Assembly: GCF_000308275.2 (NCBI RefSeq)
Contig: NZ_HG529490.1
Location: forward strand, 248,001-312,000
DNA: 64,000 nucleotides
Source of the DNA: Levyella massiliensis
GTDB lineage: Bacteria; Bacillota; Clostridia; Tissierellales; Peptoniphilaceae
Direction of reading: 5' to 3'
The position numbers and the translations under genes are program-made. Below are positions 36,301 to 44,766 of this stretch, one piece after another. The number at the start of each line of letters is the position of its first letter. The stretch's first letter is position 1. The notes under the pieces are model-generated. The model was not told where the DNA came from, did no database searches, and saw nothing but the letters and a program-made list of their open reading frames with translations.

Positions 36301-36867
36301 ATGAAACGATTTGAGATTCGTCCCAATAAAATGGTGTTTCTATCCGTCCTTACTGCTATTGCCTTAGTGATTTCGTTAGTGGAACATTCCATGCCTTTGC
36401 CCGTCGGTGTGCCCGGCGCCAAATTAGGTTTGTCCAATCTGGTGATCTTGGTCACCATTGTGGTCTATGGCGGGCGGGAAGGCATCTTGGTCTCCATCCT
36501 GAAATCCGTGCTATTGCTACTGTGCACTGGCTCCGTGACCGGCTTTTGGTATTCCGTTTGCGGCGCTCTTTTCTCTTCTGTCGTCATGAGCGTAGCCGTT
36601 CGTCATTTTATGCCGCTTTTCAGCTTGATCGGTGTGAGCGAGCTGGGCGCCTTGGCCCATAATATCGGGCAGCTTTGTATAGCTTGTATCGTATTGCAGA
36701 ATCGTGCGATCTTTGTCTATTTACCGATTCTTACTTTAGTGGGGTTATTTACAGGATTTTTTGTGGGCCTATCCGCGAACGGATTGGTTCCGCCACTTCG
36801 AAAGGCTTCCGGTGCATTTCGCGAAGGGAGACTTTATGAAAACACAAATCCAAGAGAAAAACAGTAA
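36301..36867 (+). CDS. Gx transporter family membrane protein
   Basis: 189 residues, five to six membrane helices, with the family block VPGAKLGLSNLVILVTIVVYGGREG and GVSELGALAHNIGQL. Often annotated as heptaprenyl diphosphate synthase component I, but the fold looks like an ECF-type S component rather than an enzyme. ATG starts two bases after the NusG-II gene stop with no clear ribosome binding site, so translation is probably coupled. Its last 32 bases overlap radC. Confidence 0.8.
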   Translation: MKRFEIRPNKMVFLSVLTAIALVISLVEHSMPLPVGVPGAKLGLSNLVILVTIVVYGGREGILVSILKSVLLLLCTGSVTGFWYSVCGALFSSVVMSVAVRHFMPLFSLIGVSELGALAHNIGQLCIACIVLQNRAIFVYLPILTLVGLFTGFFVGLSANGLVPPLRKASGAFREGRLYENTNPREKQ

Positions 36868-37630
36868 CACAAAAAGGGAGATCAGACCGCTAAATGCGGA
36901 GATAAACCAGCCCATTGCTGAAAAAGCAATGGAGCAAAAAGAAGATTCTTTCTTTTTCGGCATTAAGGATATGCCTAAAGAAGATCGACCCATGGAGAAA
37001 ATGCTGCGCTGTGGCGTGGCTGCTCTGTCGGATGAGGAACTGTGTGCGATTCTGATTGGCTCGGGGACACGGAAAAAGAGCGCGTTGGAATTAGCGTCGC
37101 TGCTATTACGCAGGGATTTGCCGCGTGCCCGCTTGCTGCAAGCGGAGCCGGAAGAACTCATGCAACTGGATGGCATTGGCATGACCAAAGCCTGCCGTAT
37201 TTTGGCAGGAGTGCAGCTTGGAAAACGACTGAATGAAGAGCAGGCGTTTTTTTCCATATCGCTATCCAATCCCAAGTCCGTGGCCAATTATTTTGAGACG
37301 TATTATGCGCATGTCCAGCGCGAACATTTTTGTATTATTTTGGTGAACGCTAAACTAAAACCCATTCGAACCGTTCTTATTTCGATCGGAACACTGACGC
37401 AAGCACGCGTGCATCCGCGGGAAGTGTTTCAACCGGCCATACGCACCGGCTGTGCGGGCATTCTGCTTTCCCACAATCATCCCAGCGGCGATCCCGAACC
37501 CAGCCCGCAGGACATTGCCATTACGAAGCGATTGGTGGAATGCGGTGAATTGCTGGGTATTGAGGTCTATGATCATGTAATTGTCGGCAAGGGACGGTAT
37601 GTAAGCATGCGTGAACAAGGATTGCTTTGA
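36836..37630 (+). CDS. radC: RadC family protein (JAMM domain)
   Basis: 264 residues. About 55 N-terminal residues are extra and polar; then the RadC core: helix-hairpin-helix LMQLDGIGMTKACRILAG and the JAMM/MPN+ metal motif HPREVFQPAIRTGCAGILLSHNHPSGDPEPSPQD. The biochemical role of RadC is still uncertain despite its old link to DNA repair. ATG 36836 has GAAGGGAG upstream, inside the preceding gene. It precedes mreB, the common radC-mreBCD order. Confidence 0.93.
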   Translation: MKTQIQEKNSNTKREIRPLNAEINQPIAEKAMEQKEDSFFFGIKDMPKEDRPMEKMLRCGVAALSDEELCAILIGSGTRKKSALELASLLLRRDLPRARLLQAEPEELMQLDGIGMTKACRILAGVQLGKRLNEEQAFFSISLSNPKSVANYFETYYAHVQREHFCIILVNAKLKPIRTVLISIGTLTQARVHPREVFQPAIRTGCAGILLSHNHPSGDPEPSPQDIAITKRLVECGELLGIEVYDHVIVGKGRYVSMREQGLL

Positions 37631-37644
37631 AAAGCTTCATTTCT

Positions 37645-37674
37645 TTGTGACAGGCGGTCGACTCGTGATAGAAT
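37645..37674 (+). promoter_or_regulatory. mreBCD promoter
   Basis: TTGTGA at 37645-37650, 18-base spacer, TGA preceding TAGAAT (37669-37674), an extended -10. Confidence 0.7.
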
Positions 37675-37721
37675 AACGAAAGTGACAGACTGTTTTTTGA
37701 CCGTTAACACAGGAGAATGTG

Positions 37722-38759
37722 GTGGATTATTTTCGTATACAAGCACCGGATTTGGCCATAGATATCGGTTCCGCGCAGACGCGGGCCATGCGCATGGACA
37801 ATCATAAAGCGGTGGAAGAGCCGAGTGTTGTGGCTTTAGATTATAAAAAAATGCAAATTGTTGCCGTTGGTGAAGAAGCCAAAGCGTTGCTCGGAAAGGC
37901 ACCGGAAAATATTGTGGCCATTCGCCCGTTGCAGCATGGCGTGATTTCGGACTACGACTTAACCAGAGCTTTGTTGGAACATTATATTCGTCGCTTGATA
38001 CCGGGGGTGACACTGTTAGCACCGCGTCTGACGATAGCGGTACCATCCGGTGCGACGGACGTAGAGCAGCGGGCTTTGCAGGATGCCTGCCTCCAATCCG
38101 GCGTGCGAGAGGCGTTTTTGGTCGAAGAATCCTTGGCTGCCGCTTATGGGGCGCGTCAGATTCGTTCGGCAACGCGTGGTGCACTCATGCTCAATATCGG
38201 TGCCGGCACGACAGAAGTAGCCGTTGTCAACAGCTATGGCGTCATTACCGCAGAAACGATGAAACGCGGCGGACAGTATTTGGACCAGGCCATTCTTCAG
38301 CTCATTCGGGACAAATACAATCTGATGGTCGGCGAAAATACCGCCGAAAAGATTAAGATTACGATTGGCTCGTTGCGTGACGATCGACAAAACGATGCGA
38401 TGGAAGTCGGGGGCCGCGATATTTTGAGCGGTATGCCGAAGAGCATTGATATCTATGCTTCCGATGTAACGGAAGCCATGTTGCCCTATATTCGTGAATT
38501 GCTGGATCGCCTGCGTTTGACATTGGAAAAAACACCGCCGGAGCTTTCACGCGATATTATGGAAAAAGGTGTGATTCTCACGGGCGGCGGCGCTCAAATT
38601 GACGGCTTATGCGAATATATCACGCGCGAATTGCACATTCATGCTTCCTTATCCGCTCATCCGGCACAGGATACGCTCTTGGGATGCGGCTATATTATGG
38701 AACATATTCAGGAATGGACGGGGAAAGGGGCTCGGCATGATTCGGACCAAAAAGACTAA
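37722..38759 (+). CDS. mreB: MreB, actin-like cell-shape protein
   Basis: 345 residues (GTG at 37722; a GTG directly upstream at 37719 is closer to the AGGAGA site and less likely). Actin-fold nucleotide motifs: DIGSAQTRA (phosphate 1), NIGAGTTEVAVV (phosphate 2) and ILTGGGAQIDGL (adenosine). MreB filaments direct lateral wall synthesis with MreC, MreD and PBP2, all encoded next. Phosphate 1 and 2 differ slightly from the typical GTANT and GGGTTD. The end overlaps mreC by 23 bases. Confidence 0.92.
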   Translation: MDYFRIQAPDLAIDIGSAQTRAMRMDNHKAVEEPSVVALDYKKMQIVAVGEEAKALLGKAPENIVAIRPLQHGVISDYDLTRALLEHYIRRLIPGVTLLAPRLTIAVPSGATDVEQRALQDACLQSGVREAFLVEESLAAAYGARQIRSATRGALMLNIGAGTTEVAVVNSYGVITAETMKRGGQYLDQAILQLIRDKYNLMVGENTAEKIKITIGSLRDDRQNDAMEVGGRDILSGMPKSIDIYASDVTEAMLPYIRELLDRLRLTLEKTPPELSRDIMEKGVILTGGGAQIDGLCEYITRELHIHASLSAHPAQDTLLGCGYIMEHIQEWTGKGARHDSDQKD

Positions 38760-39642
38760 GGGGCGCAAAGCTTTCTTACTTACGGTGCTGATTCTGGTGC
38801 TTCTGATCTTATTCTCGCATCGCAACCCGGAAACCAGTCGTTTGCCATCCAATGTCCTCAACATGGCTGTTTCTCCCGTGAATCGTCTCTTTTATTCGGC
38901 ATCGCGTTCCTTGCAGGATCTTTACGATCATGTATTTGGGAAAAAAGCCACACAAGCGGAAGTGGATCGTCTGACGTTGGAAAATCAAGCACTGAAAGAT
39001 GAAGTGCGTACGTTAAAGGGTGTCGTTGGTGATGCGCCCTATTTAAAGGATGAGTATGCCATGCAGCACGTGGCCGGGCATGCCTTAATTTCTGCGGAAA
39101 TTACCATGTCCGATCCGTCGCCCACCTTTGTTCGTTTTACCATTAATAAGGGATCCAAGGACGGCGTGAGCAAGGGCGACATCGTTGTGCAGGGCGTGAA
39201 AAATGCGGATCAATCCGTGGTATCGGGCCTTATTGGACAAGTGACGGAGGTCGGATTCAATTATTCGAAAGTTTCCACGATTCTGGATCAGTCGCATAAT
39301 ATATCGATCTTGTTTCCCTCCAGTAAAAAGTACGGTGTGATCAATAACCGCGATGCAGAACGTTTCTACGGTTATTTACTAGATGCGCAAACGGATGTAC
39401 CGGTGGGCGAAGAAATCGTCACCAGCGGTGTGGGCGGTCGGTATCCGCGTGGCCTTTACATCGGTAGCGTGAGCGAGGTTACTCTGGCACAGGACGGGCT
39501 GACGAAGACAGTCAGCATTACGCCGGCGGTGGATTTTTCGAAGCTCTATCGTGTGCTGATCGTACCCCAAGTGCAAAAAGACGCCAACGCATCTTCTGAC
39601 CAGACATCTTCTCAATCACAGAAGGAGGCATCCGGTGAATAA
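38737..39642 (+). CDS. mreC: MreC, cell-shape protein
   Basis: 301 residues. Short basic cytoplasmic start, one membrane helix (about 12-28), a coiled coil (about 65-92, AEVDRLTLENQALKDEVRTL), then the MreC beta domain (SPTFVRFTINKGSKDGVSKGDIVV ... GVGGRYPRGLYIGSV). A Ser/Gln-rich tail ends the protein. It links PBP2 and MreB at the membrane. Start 38737 with GGGGAAAGGGG upstream; a much earlier ATG in the same frame lies inside mreB and is rejected. Confidence 0.93.
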   Translation: MIRTKKTKGRKAFLLTVLILVLLILFSHRNPETSRLPSNVLNMAVSPVNRLFYSASRSLQDLYDHVFGKKATQAEVDRLTLENQALKDEVRTLKGVVGDAPYLKDEYAMQHVAGHALISAEITMSDPSPTFVRFTINKGSKDGVSKGDIVVQGVKNADQSVVSGLIGQVTEVGFNYSKVSTILDQSHNISILFPSSKKYGVINNRDAERFYGYLLDAQTDVPVGEEIVTSGVGGRYPRGLYIGSVSEVTLAQDGLTKTVSITPAVDFSKLYRVLIVPQVQKDANASSDQTSSQSQKEASGE

Positions 39643-40135
39643 ATCTCGCTATATTTTAAGTCTATGCCTTGTCATCGTCTTGCAAAATGCGGTGGTTTCA
39701 AACTGGACTGTTTTTGGCGTGGCGCCTGCACTGACGTTGCTCTATGTGGTGGGGTTGACGCTTTTGTACGGTCCCATGTGGGGCGGCTATACGGGTCTTG
39801 GTTTGGGCCTTTTACAGGACATCATCTTTTCCGACGTGCTCGGTGTACGGGCATTGCTCTTCTTTGTCGGTGCGACGGTGCTCGGACATGCCTTGTATCA
39901 TAACGATCGCAATTATGCGACGGGCACGCTGGCAACGGCGTTGTTCTCCGTATTCGTATTGGTGGGACAATGGTTGATATTCTTTTTATTACGCATGCCA
40001 TTGCCCGGCACCTATATGTTAGGAGGACCCATGTTGGTCTATGCAATTTTGAACGCAGTACTGTTTACTCCGGTCATGTGGCTCATGCAGCGATGGATAA
40101 AACCGGAGAACGTACGACGTTTTGGCACGTTTTAG
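39635..40135 (+). CDS. mreD: MreD, cell-shape membrane protein
   Basis: 166 residues, about five membrane helices, GTG start at 39635 with GAAGGAGG upstream. Family features are weak by sequence but size, hydropathy (GGYTGLGLGLLQDIIFSDVLG) and position between mreC and PBP2 are characteristic. Overlaps the mreC stop by 8 bases. Confidence 0.88.
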   Translation: MNKSRYILSLCLVIVLQNAVVSNWTVFGVAPALTLLYVVGLTLLYGPMWGGYTGLGLGLLQDIIFSDVLGVRALLFFVGATVLGHALYHNDRNYATGTLATALFSVFVLVGQWLIFFLLRMPLPGTYMLGGPMLVYAILNAVLFTPVMWLMQRWIKPENVRRFGTF

Positions 40136-40163
40136 CCGTGCGAACGATTAGAAAGAGAGCAAG

Positions 40164-43100
40164 ATGAAAAAGCAGTCTCTGCTGCGGTGGGGCATGATTG
40201 TTGCGGTGATGCTCACACTCATCGGTGTGCTTTTGTGGCGCCTGTATGATCTGACGATCCTGCAGGGGGATCATTATCGCCAATTGGCGCAAACGCGGCG
40301 TACGAAGGAAATACAAATTGCGGCACCGCGTGGCAATATCTATGATCGTAACGGCATTCTTTTGGCGGGTACCCGCTCTTCCTATGCAGTGCAAGGTTTT
40401 AAAGATGACCTTATGCAACTAAAAAATAGTGAGCGTAACGATGTACTGGCCCGCTTACTGCGCTATGTTGAAAGAGACGGCGCCGATTATAGCGAAGAAG
40501 ATTTCCCGATTTCGCTCAATCAGATCGTTTATTCTTCGGAGGCGGAATATCTGAAAGAAAAGGAAACCCCGGATTCAAAGGTACAGCGTCTGCTCATTGA
40601 ACACAATCTGTTGGACGACTGGCTGCAGATGGTGTATCGGACAGCACTGGATCGTGACTTTTGTGTATCGCCGGCAGCACGAGCGCTCAATGCAATGTCA
40701 TTAAAAGGCAGTGCCTTGCCGATCAAGGCGGACCCGGCGCAGAACTTTCGCCTGCAATGGGTTCCCGGGAAGGAATATGATGCTCTACTGAAGAGCAAAG
40801 CCATCACGAAAGACAGTAATGCTTTGTCCTATCTCACGCAGCGCGTGAAAGACAATGAAAATTTGTTGGATCATGTTTTGAATCATCCCGCCGCCAGGAA
40901 ACTGGCTTATGATCTGCTGGCACAGAAAAAACTCACGGGCAATTTACGTTTGGCGGAAAGCAACTATACCTATGTGGAAAAATACCGCCGCAATAAGGCG
41001 GCCTTTCATCAGGCTTTCCCGGAGATTACGCTGACATCTTCTGCCAAAAATGATTTCGTCACGATTATTAAAAAAATAGCGTTAGATCGCTTTTTGACAT
41101 CGCTCGAAGTGGCGGAGGACAATCATTTTCAAATCCCCGCCGAAGGCCTGTTGAACCGCTTGGCAAGTAAAGGCGTGAAGACGAATTTGAAGTACACGAT
41201 TGCGGCAGATGCCCGTCGTGTTACCATCGAATTTGTGAATCCCAAGGGGACCAAGGGCACGGCACTGGATCAGCTGAAAAAACTCGGGGAAGAGAATCAT
41301 CTTCTGGATGAAATCATTACCCAGGATACGTATAAGTTTTTGGCCGAGAAAGCCATGTTTGCGGAGGGCTGCTATCCGGGCATTTCCCTGAAAAACTGGC
41401 AATACAGTCTCGAAAAGGATCAGAGCGATTTTCTGGAAAAATACAGCCTGAAGGATAAGAGCGCGGATGAAGCGTTTCGTCACTTGTTGGAGACTTATGA
41501 AATTGAGCCGAACATGGATCCTGTATTACAGCAGGGCATCATGCTGCTTACGAATCGCGTGGGACGCCCCGGAAACTACGCCTTCTGGCCGGTGAACATT
41601 TGCTACGAACTGTCCGAAGATACCGTTGCTAAAATTGAGGAGAATATCTCCAATGCGACAGGCATTATGGTTTCGAAGCAACCGATCCGCTACTATCCGT
41701 TTGGCGAGTCGGCAGCCCATATTTTAGGCTACATCGGTAAAATTGCCACGGATGCCGAAGTGCAGACGTATGTCAAGGAGAAGAAGTATTTACCGAATGA
41801 ATTCATCGGTAAGACCGGCGTGGAACAGAGCTTTGAAAGTACACTGCACGGTATCAGTGGGAAAGAGACCGTTTTGGTCGACTCGTTCGGCAATCGTACG
41901 GAAGTCGTGGATCGCCAGGAGCCAAAGGCAGGGAACAATATTTATCTGACGGTGGATATGAATCTGCAGTTGGAATCAGAAAAATCGCTGAAAAAATCCA
42001 TTTTGGCCATTCGTCACGGTTTACCGTATGTCACGAAGTGGGGAACGAACAAGACCTATTATTCACCCACGGCTAATAGCGCTGCGAGCGTATCTGTAGA
42101 TCCCAACAATGGTTCTTTACTGGCGATGGCCTCCTATCCGATGTTTGACCCGAATCTGTTTGTAACGGGCATTTCTAATTCTGATTGGGAGATGTATCAA
42201 TTGCCGACGCGCACGGATACCAATGCACCGCGTCCTTTGTTGAATCTGGCAACGCAGTCCGCTGTACAGCCGGGATCTACCTTTAAGACGGTCACTTCCT
42301 TAGCCGCACTGAAGAAGGGCTTGAATCCCAACAAACGCATCTACGACTATGGCTTTGTCAAAATCGGGGATCGTCAGTTTAATAACCTCTATTACACGTT
42401 GACCGGCGGTTCCAACGGCATGATCAATATGTACGATGCCATCGGTAAGTCCAACAACTACTATTTTTATATTTTGGGATTGGGCCGTATTCCCGCGACG
42501 GGAGAATCCATGGGCGTGCAGGTCACGGTGGATGACCTGGAAAAGACAGCCATAGAGTTAGGACTGAACCGGGCGTCGGGATTGGAAATTAAGCAACCGT
42601 CCGAAGCTCCAAACAGCATTCCGAGTCTGAAAGCCAAAATGAATTTGGCAAAAACGTTGCTATCTAATTACCTGAAGGGCAATTTGAAGCGCTATGCCAA
42701 AGAAGAGAGTCAGAAGGAACCTGCCGTCGTGGCACAGGACATTGCCACGATATTGAAATGGTCGGAAAGGGGAGAAAACTATCCCCGCACCCAATTGATT
42801 GCCGACCTGGAAAAATTGGGCTATTATGCCGAGCGTCCTTTGGACGGCGCACGTAGTGGATTGGCAGATATTTTGAAATACACCTATTTCAACCAGACCA
42901 ATTGGACGGTGGCCGATTCCATGAATGCTTTGATCGGACAGGGACAAAATGCGTATACGCCCATCTCGATGTGTACGGTGGCGTCGATTTTTGCCAATGG
43001 CGGCACGGACTATGATTTTACGCTGATTAAGGAAATTCGCAGCGCCGATAATAAAACAGTCTTGTACAATCAGACGCCGCGTGGGCGCAAAGTGCCCGGC

Positions 43101-43538
43101 AATCCCCTGTATTTTCAGCAGGTGCGTGAAGGCATGCTGCGTTCGGCACAGGACAGTCATCTGCAATTTAACGGCCTCAATTTCCCGTTGGGCAGTAAAA
43201 CGGGAACGGCAACGCGTTCCGGCGTGGATCCGCGTACCGGAGGGGAATATGCCTCCTACGCTTGGGATATATGTTTTGCACCCTATGACCATCCCACCAT
43301 TGCTACGACGGTCTTTATGCCGGATGGCGATACCAGTTTGAATATCGTGCCGATTGCTCGTGATATTGTGGCGTCTTATTTGAAGGTGCCTGCGTCGCAG
43401 GACGAGACGCCTTCTCTCTATGAGGGACTGAAAACGTACGAGCCATCACGACGCTTGTCTTCAGAGAGTGGGAACACTTCAGACAGCTCGGACAGCAGCG
43501 CAACGCGCAACCCGGAAGCAGAACCGATTGGCGAATAA
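40164..43538 (+). CDS. mrdA: Penicillin-binding protein 2 (elongation transpeptidase), unusually long
   Basis: 1124 residues, class B PBP. Membrane helix about 9-28, then APRGNIYDRNGILLA. A segment of roughly 400 residues (about 90-500) with no motif I recognise follows, before the pedestal block YYPFGESAAHILGYIG...GKTGVEQSFESTLHG. The transpeptidase domain has SxxK as STFK near 704, SxN as SNN near 762 and KTG as KTGTA near 1011. A Ser-rich tail ends the protein. Typical PBP2/PbpA proteins are about 600-750 residues, so the central extension is the oddity. Last gene of the mre group; it ends in front of the rplU promoter. Confidence 0.93.
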   Translation: MKKQSLLRWGMIVAVMLTLIGVLLWRLYDLTILQGDHYRQLAQTRRTKEIQIAAPRGNIYDRNGILLAGTRSSYAVQGFKDDLMQLKNSERNDVLARLLRYVERDGADYSEEDFPISLNQIVYSSEAEYLKEKETPDSKVQRLLIEHNLLDDWLQMVYRTALDRDFCVSPAARALNAMSLKGSALPIKADPAQNFRLQWVPGKEYDALLKSKAITKDSNALSYLTQRVKDNENLLDHVLNHPAARKLAYDLLAQKKLTGNLRLAESNYTYVEKYRRNKAAFHQAFPEITLTSSAKNDFVTIIKKIALDRFLTSLEVAEDNHFQIPAEGLLNRLASKGVKTNLKYTIAADARRVTIEFVNPKGTKGTALDQLKKLGEENHLLDEIITQDTYKFLAEKAMFAEGCYPGISLKNWQYSLEKDQSDFLEKYSLKDKSADEAFRHLLETYEIEPNMDPVLQQGIMLLTNRVGRPGNYAFWPVNICYELSEDTVAKIEENISNATGIMVSKQPIRYYPFGESAAHILGYIGKIATDAEVQTYVKEKKYLPNEFIGKTGVEQSFESTLHGISGKETVLVDSFGNRTEVVDRQEPKAGNNIYLTVDMNLQLESEKSLKKSILAIRHGLPYVTKWGTNKTYYSPTANSAASVSVDPNNGSLLAMASYPMFDPNLFVTGISNSDWEMYQLPTRTDTNAPRPLLNLATQSAVQPGSTFKTVTSLAALKKGLNPNKRIYDYGFVKIGDRQFNNLYYTLTGGSNGMINMYDAIGKSNNYYFYILGLGRIPATGESMGVQVTVDDLEKTAIELGLNRASGLEIKQPSEAPNSIPSLKAKMNLAKTLLSNYLKGNLKRYAKEESQKEPAVVAQDIATILKWSERGENYPRTQLIADLEKLGYYAERPLDGARSGLADILKYTYFNQTNWTVADSMNALIGQGQNAYTPISMCTVASIFANGGTDYDFTLIKEIRSADNKTVLYNQTPRGRKVPGNPLYFQQVREGMLRSAQDSHLQFNGLNFPLGSKTGTATRSGVDPRTGGEYASYAWDICFAPYDHPTIATTVFMPDGDTSLNIVPIARDIVASYLKVPASQDETPSLYEGLKTYEPSRRLSSESGNTSDSSDSSATRNPEAEPIGE

Positions 43539-43550
43539 GGGCAAAAGGAC

Positions 43551-43579
43551 TGGACAAAACGCCTTTTATCCTATAAAAT
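43551..43579 (+). promoter_or_regulatory. rplU-prp-rpmA promoter
   Basis: TGGACA (43551-43556), 17-base spacer, TAAAAT (43574-43579). Confidence 0.75.
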
Positions 43580-43618
43580 ATGTCGATGTGAACTCGCTCT
43601 GAAAAGGCAAGAGTAAAT

Positions 43619-43640
43619 GTTTGGACGGCCTGTGCCAAAC
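43619..43640 (+). promoter_or_regulatory. Hairpin in the rplU leader, candidate L21 autoregulatory leader
   Basis: The transcript leader is about 90 bases. GTTTGG/CCAAAC closes a 10-base loop, and further pairing involving GACGGC and GGCGTC is possible. Leaders before rplU in Bacillota often carry a conserved L21-binding structure. I cannot confirm a match without a covariance search. Confidence 0.4.
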
Positions 43641-43676
43641 TGCCTCGATGGCGTCGCGAAAGTTAAGGAGAAAAAT

Positions 43677-43985
43677 ATGTACGCAGTGTTGGAAACCGGC
43701 GGCAAGCAGTATCAGGTGCAAGTCGGTGATCAGGTAAAAGTTGAAAAGCTGACCTCTGAAGTCGGCGCTACCGTGGAACTGGATAAAGTTCTGGCGCTTG
43801 GCGGAGAGACATTTAAAGCAGGGACTCCCTATGTGGAAGGCGCAAGCGTAAAAGCCACCGTCTTGGAACAGGGGAAAGGCAAGAAGATTCTTATCGGTAA
43901 GTTCCGTCCGAAATCGGGCTACCGTCGTACGCGTGGCCATCGTCAGCCGTATACGCTGCTCAAGATCGAGGCAATTAACGCGTAA
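43677..43985 (+). CDS. rplU: Ribosomal protein bL21
   Basis: 102 residues of the 50S subunit: [25 protein letters not shown] at the start and [23 protein letters not shown] at the end. ATG 43677 with AAGGAG upstream; an upstream in-frame ATG adds 20 non-homologous residues. It overlaps the prp start codon by one base. Confidence 0.98.
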   Translation: MYAVLETGGKQYQVQVGDQVKVEKLTSEVGATVELDKVLALGGETFKAGTPYVEGASVKATVLEQGKGKKILIGKFRPKSGYRRTRGHRQPYTLLKIEAINA

Positions 43986-44332
43986 TGATTCGCACCGTGT
44001 TTTGGCAAGATGCAAAAGATCCCTCTCGGCTGGTCGGCTTTGATGTAAAAGGCCACGCAGATTTCGGAGAGGCCGGTCATGATTTGCTCTGTGCTGCCGT
44101 GTCAGGCATTGTGACAGCCGCCCTGAATACGTTTCAGGAAGCAACAGATTTTGGAGATCGGGTGCAAATTCGTTGCAACGAAGGCGATGTCAGCCTGCGG
44201 GTGGAGCAATCTTTAGAGACAGTGCAGCAGACCGTTTGTCAAACACTTCTGCTGGGATTGCAGATCAATATGGAGCAGTTAGAGAAGAAATATCCCGATC
44301 ATATCGGAGTGGAATATCGGAGGTCATTATGA
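43985..44332 (+). CDS. prp: Ribosomal-processing cysteine protease Prp
   Basis: 115 residues. Catalytic His24 and Cys36 are in [19 protein letters not shown]. It removes the N-terminal extension of ribosomal protein bL27, encoded immediately downstream, a step essential in several Bacillota. The standard order rplU-prp-rpmA is kept. The stop overlaps rpmA by ATGA. Confidence 0.95.
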   Translation: MIRTVFWQDAKDPSRLVGFDVKGHADFGEAGHDLLCAAVSGIVTAALNTFQEATDFGDRVQIRCNEGDVSLRVEQSLETVQQTVCQTLLLGLQINMEQLEKKYPDHIGVEYRRSL

Positions 44333-44619
44333 TTCAATTTAATCTTCAACTCTTTTCGAGTAAAAAAGGTGTGTCCAGTTCTAAGAACGGACGTGATTCG
44401 AATGCAAAGCGTCTGGGCGTAAAACGCCATGACGGTGTTGTTGTTAAAGCGGGCAACATTCTGGTTCGCCAGCGTGGAACGAAGTTTCATCCCGGCCTGA
44501 ACGTGATGAAGGGCGGCGATGATACGCTGTTTGCCGTTTCGGACGGTGTGGTACGTTTCGAGCGCTTGGGCAAGGACAAGAAGCAAGTAAGCGTCTATCC
44601 GGTGGAAGCATTAGCGTAA
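44329..44619 (+). CDS. rpmA: Ribosomal protein bL27 (with cleavable N-terminal extension)
   Basis: 96 residues. The leader MIQFNLQLF followed by SSKKG is the Prp recognition sequence; cleavage after Phe9 would expose the mature N terminus that reaches the peptidyl transferase centre. The rest ([30 protein letters not shown]) is canonical. CGGAGG precedes the ATG. Ends with a terminator. Confidence 0.98.
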   Translation: MIQFNLQLFSSKKGVSSSKNGRDSNAKRLGVKRHDGVVVKAGNILVRQRGTKFHPGLNVMKGGDDTLFAVSDGVVRFERLGKDKKQVSVYPVEALA

Positions 44620-44655
44620 TTTCCGCAGATACGTCGGATTGCTAACACAGACTTT

Positions 44656-44697
44656 AACACCCCATTCGGCCATCAGTCGAATGGGGTGTTCTTGTTT
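44656..44697 (+). terminator. Terminator after rpmA
   Basis: A perfect 13-bp stem (44656-44668 with 44678-44690), 9-base loop, then CTTGTTTT. Confidence 0.88.
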
Positions 44698-44706
44698 TCA
44701 GCAATC

Positions 44707-44735
44707 ATGACAGATGATCTTTCGCCTGCTACAAT
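44707..44735 (+). promoter_or_regulatory. obg promoter
   Basis: ATGACA (44707-44712), 17-base spacer, TACAAT (44730-44735), 31 bases before the obg ATG. Confidence 0.7.
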
Positions 44736-44766
44736 AAGGGCAAGAACAGAGCCCGAGGAGAGAATT

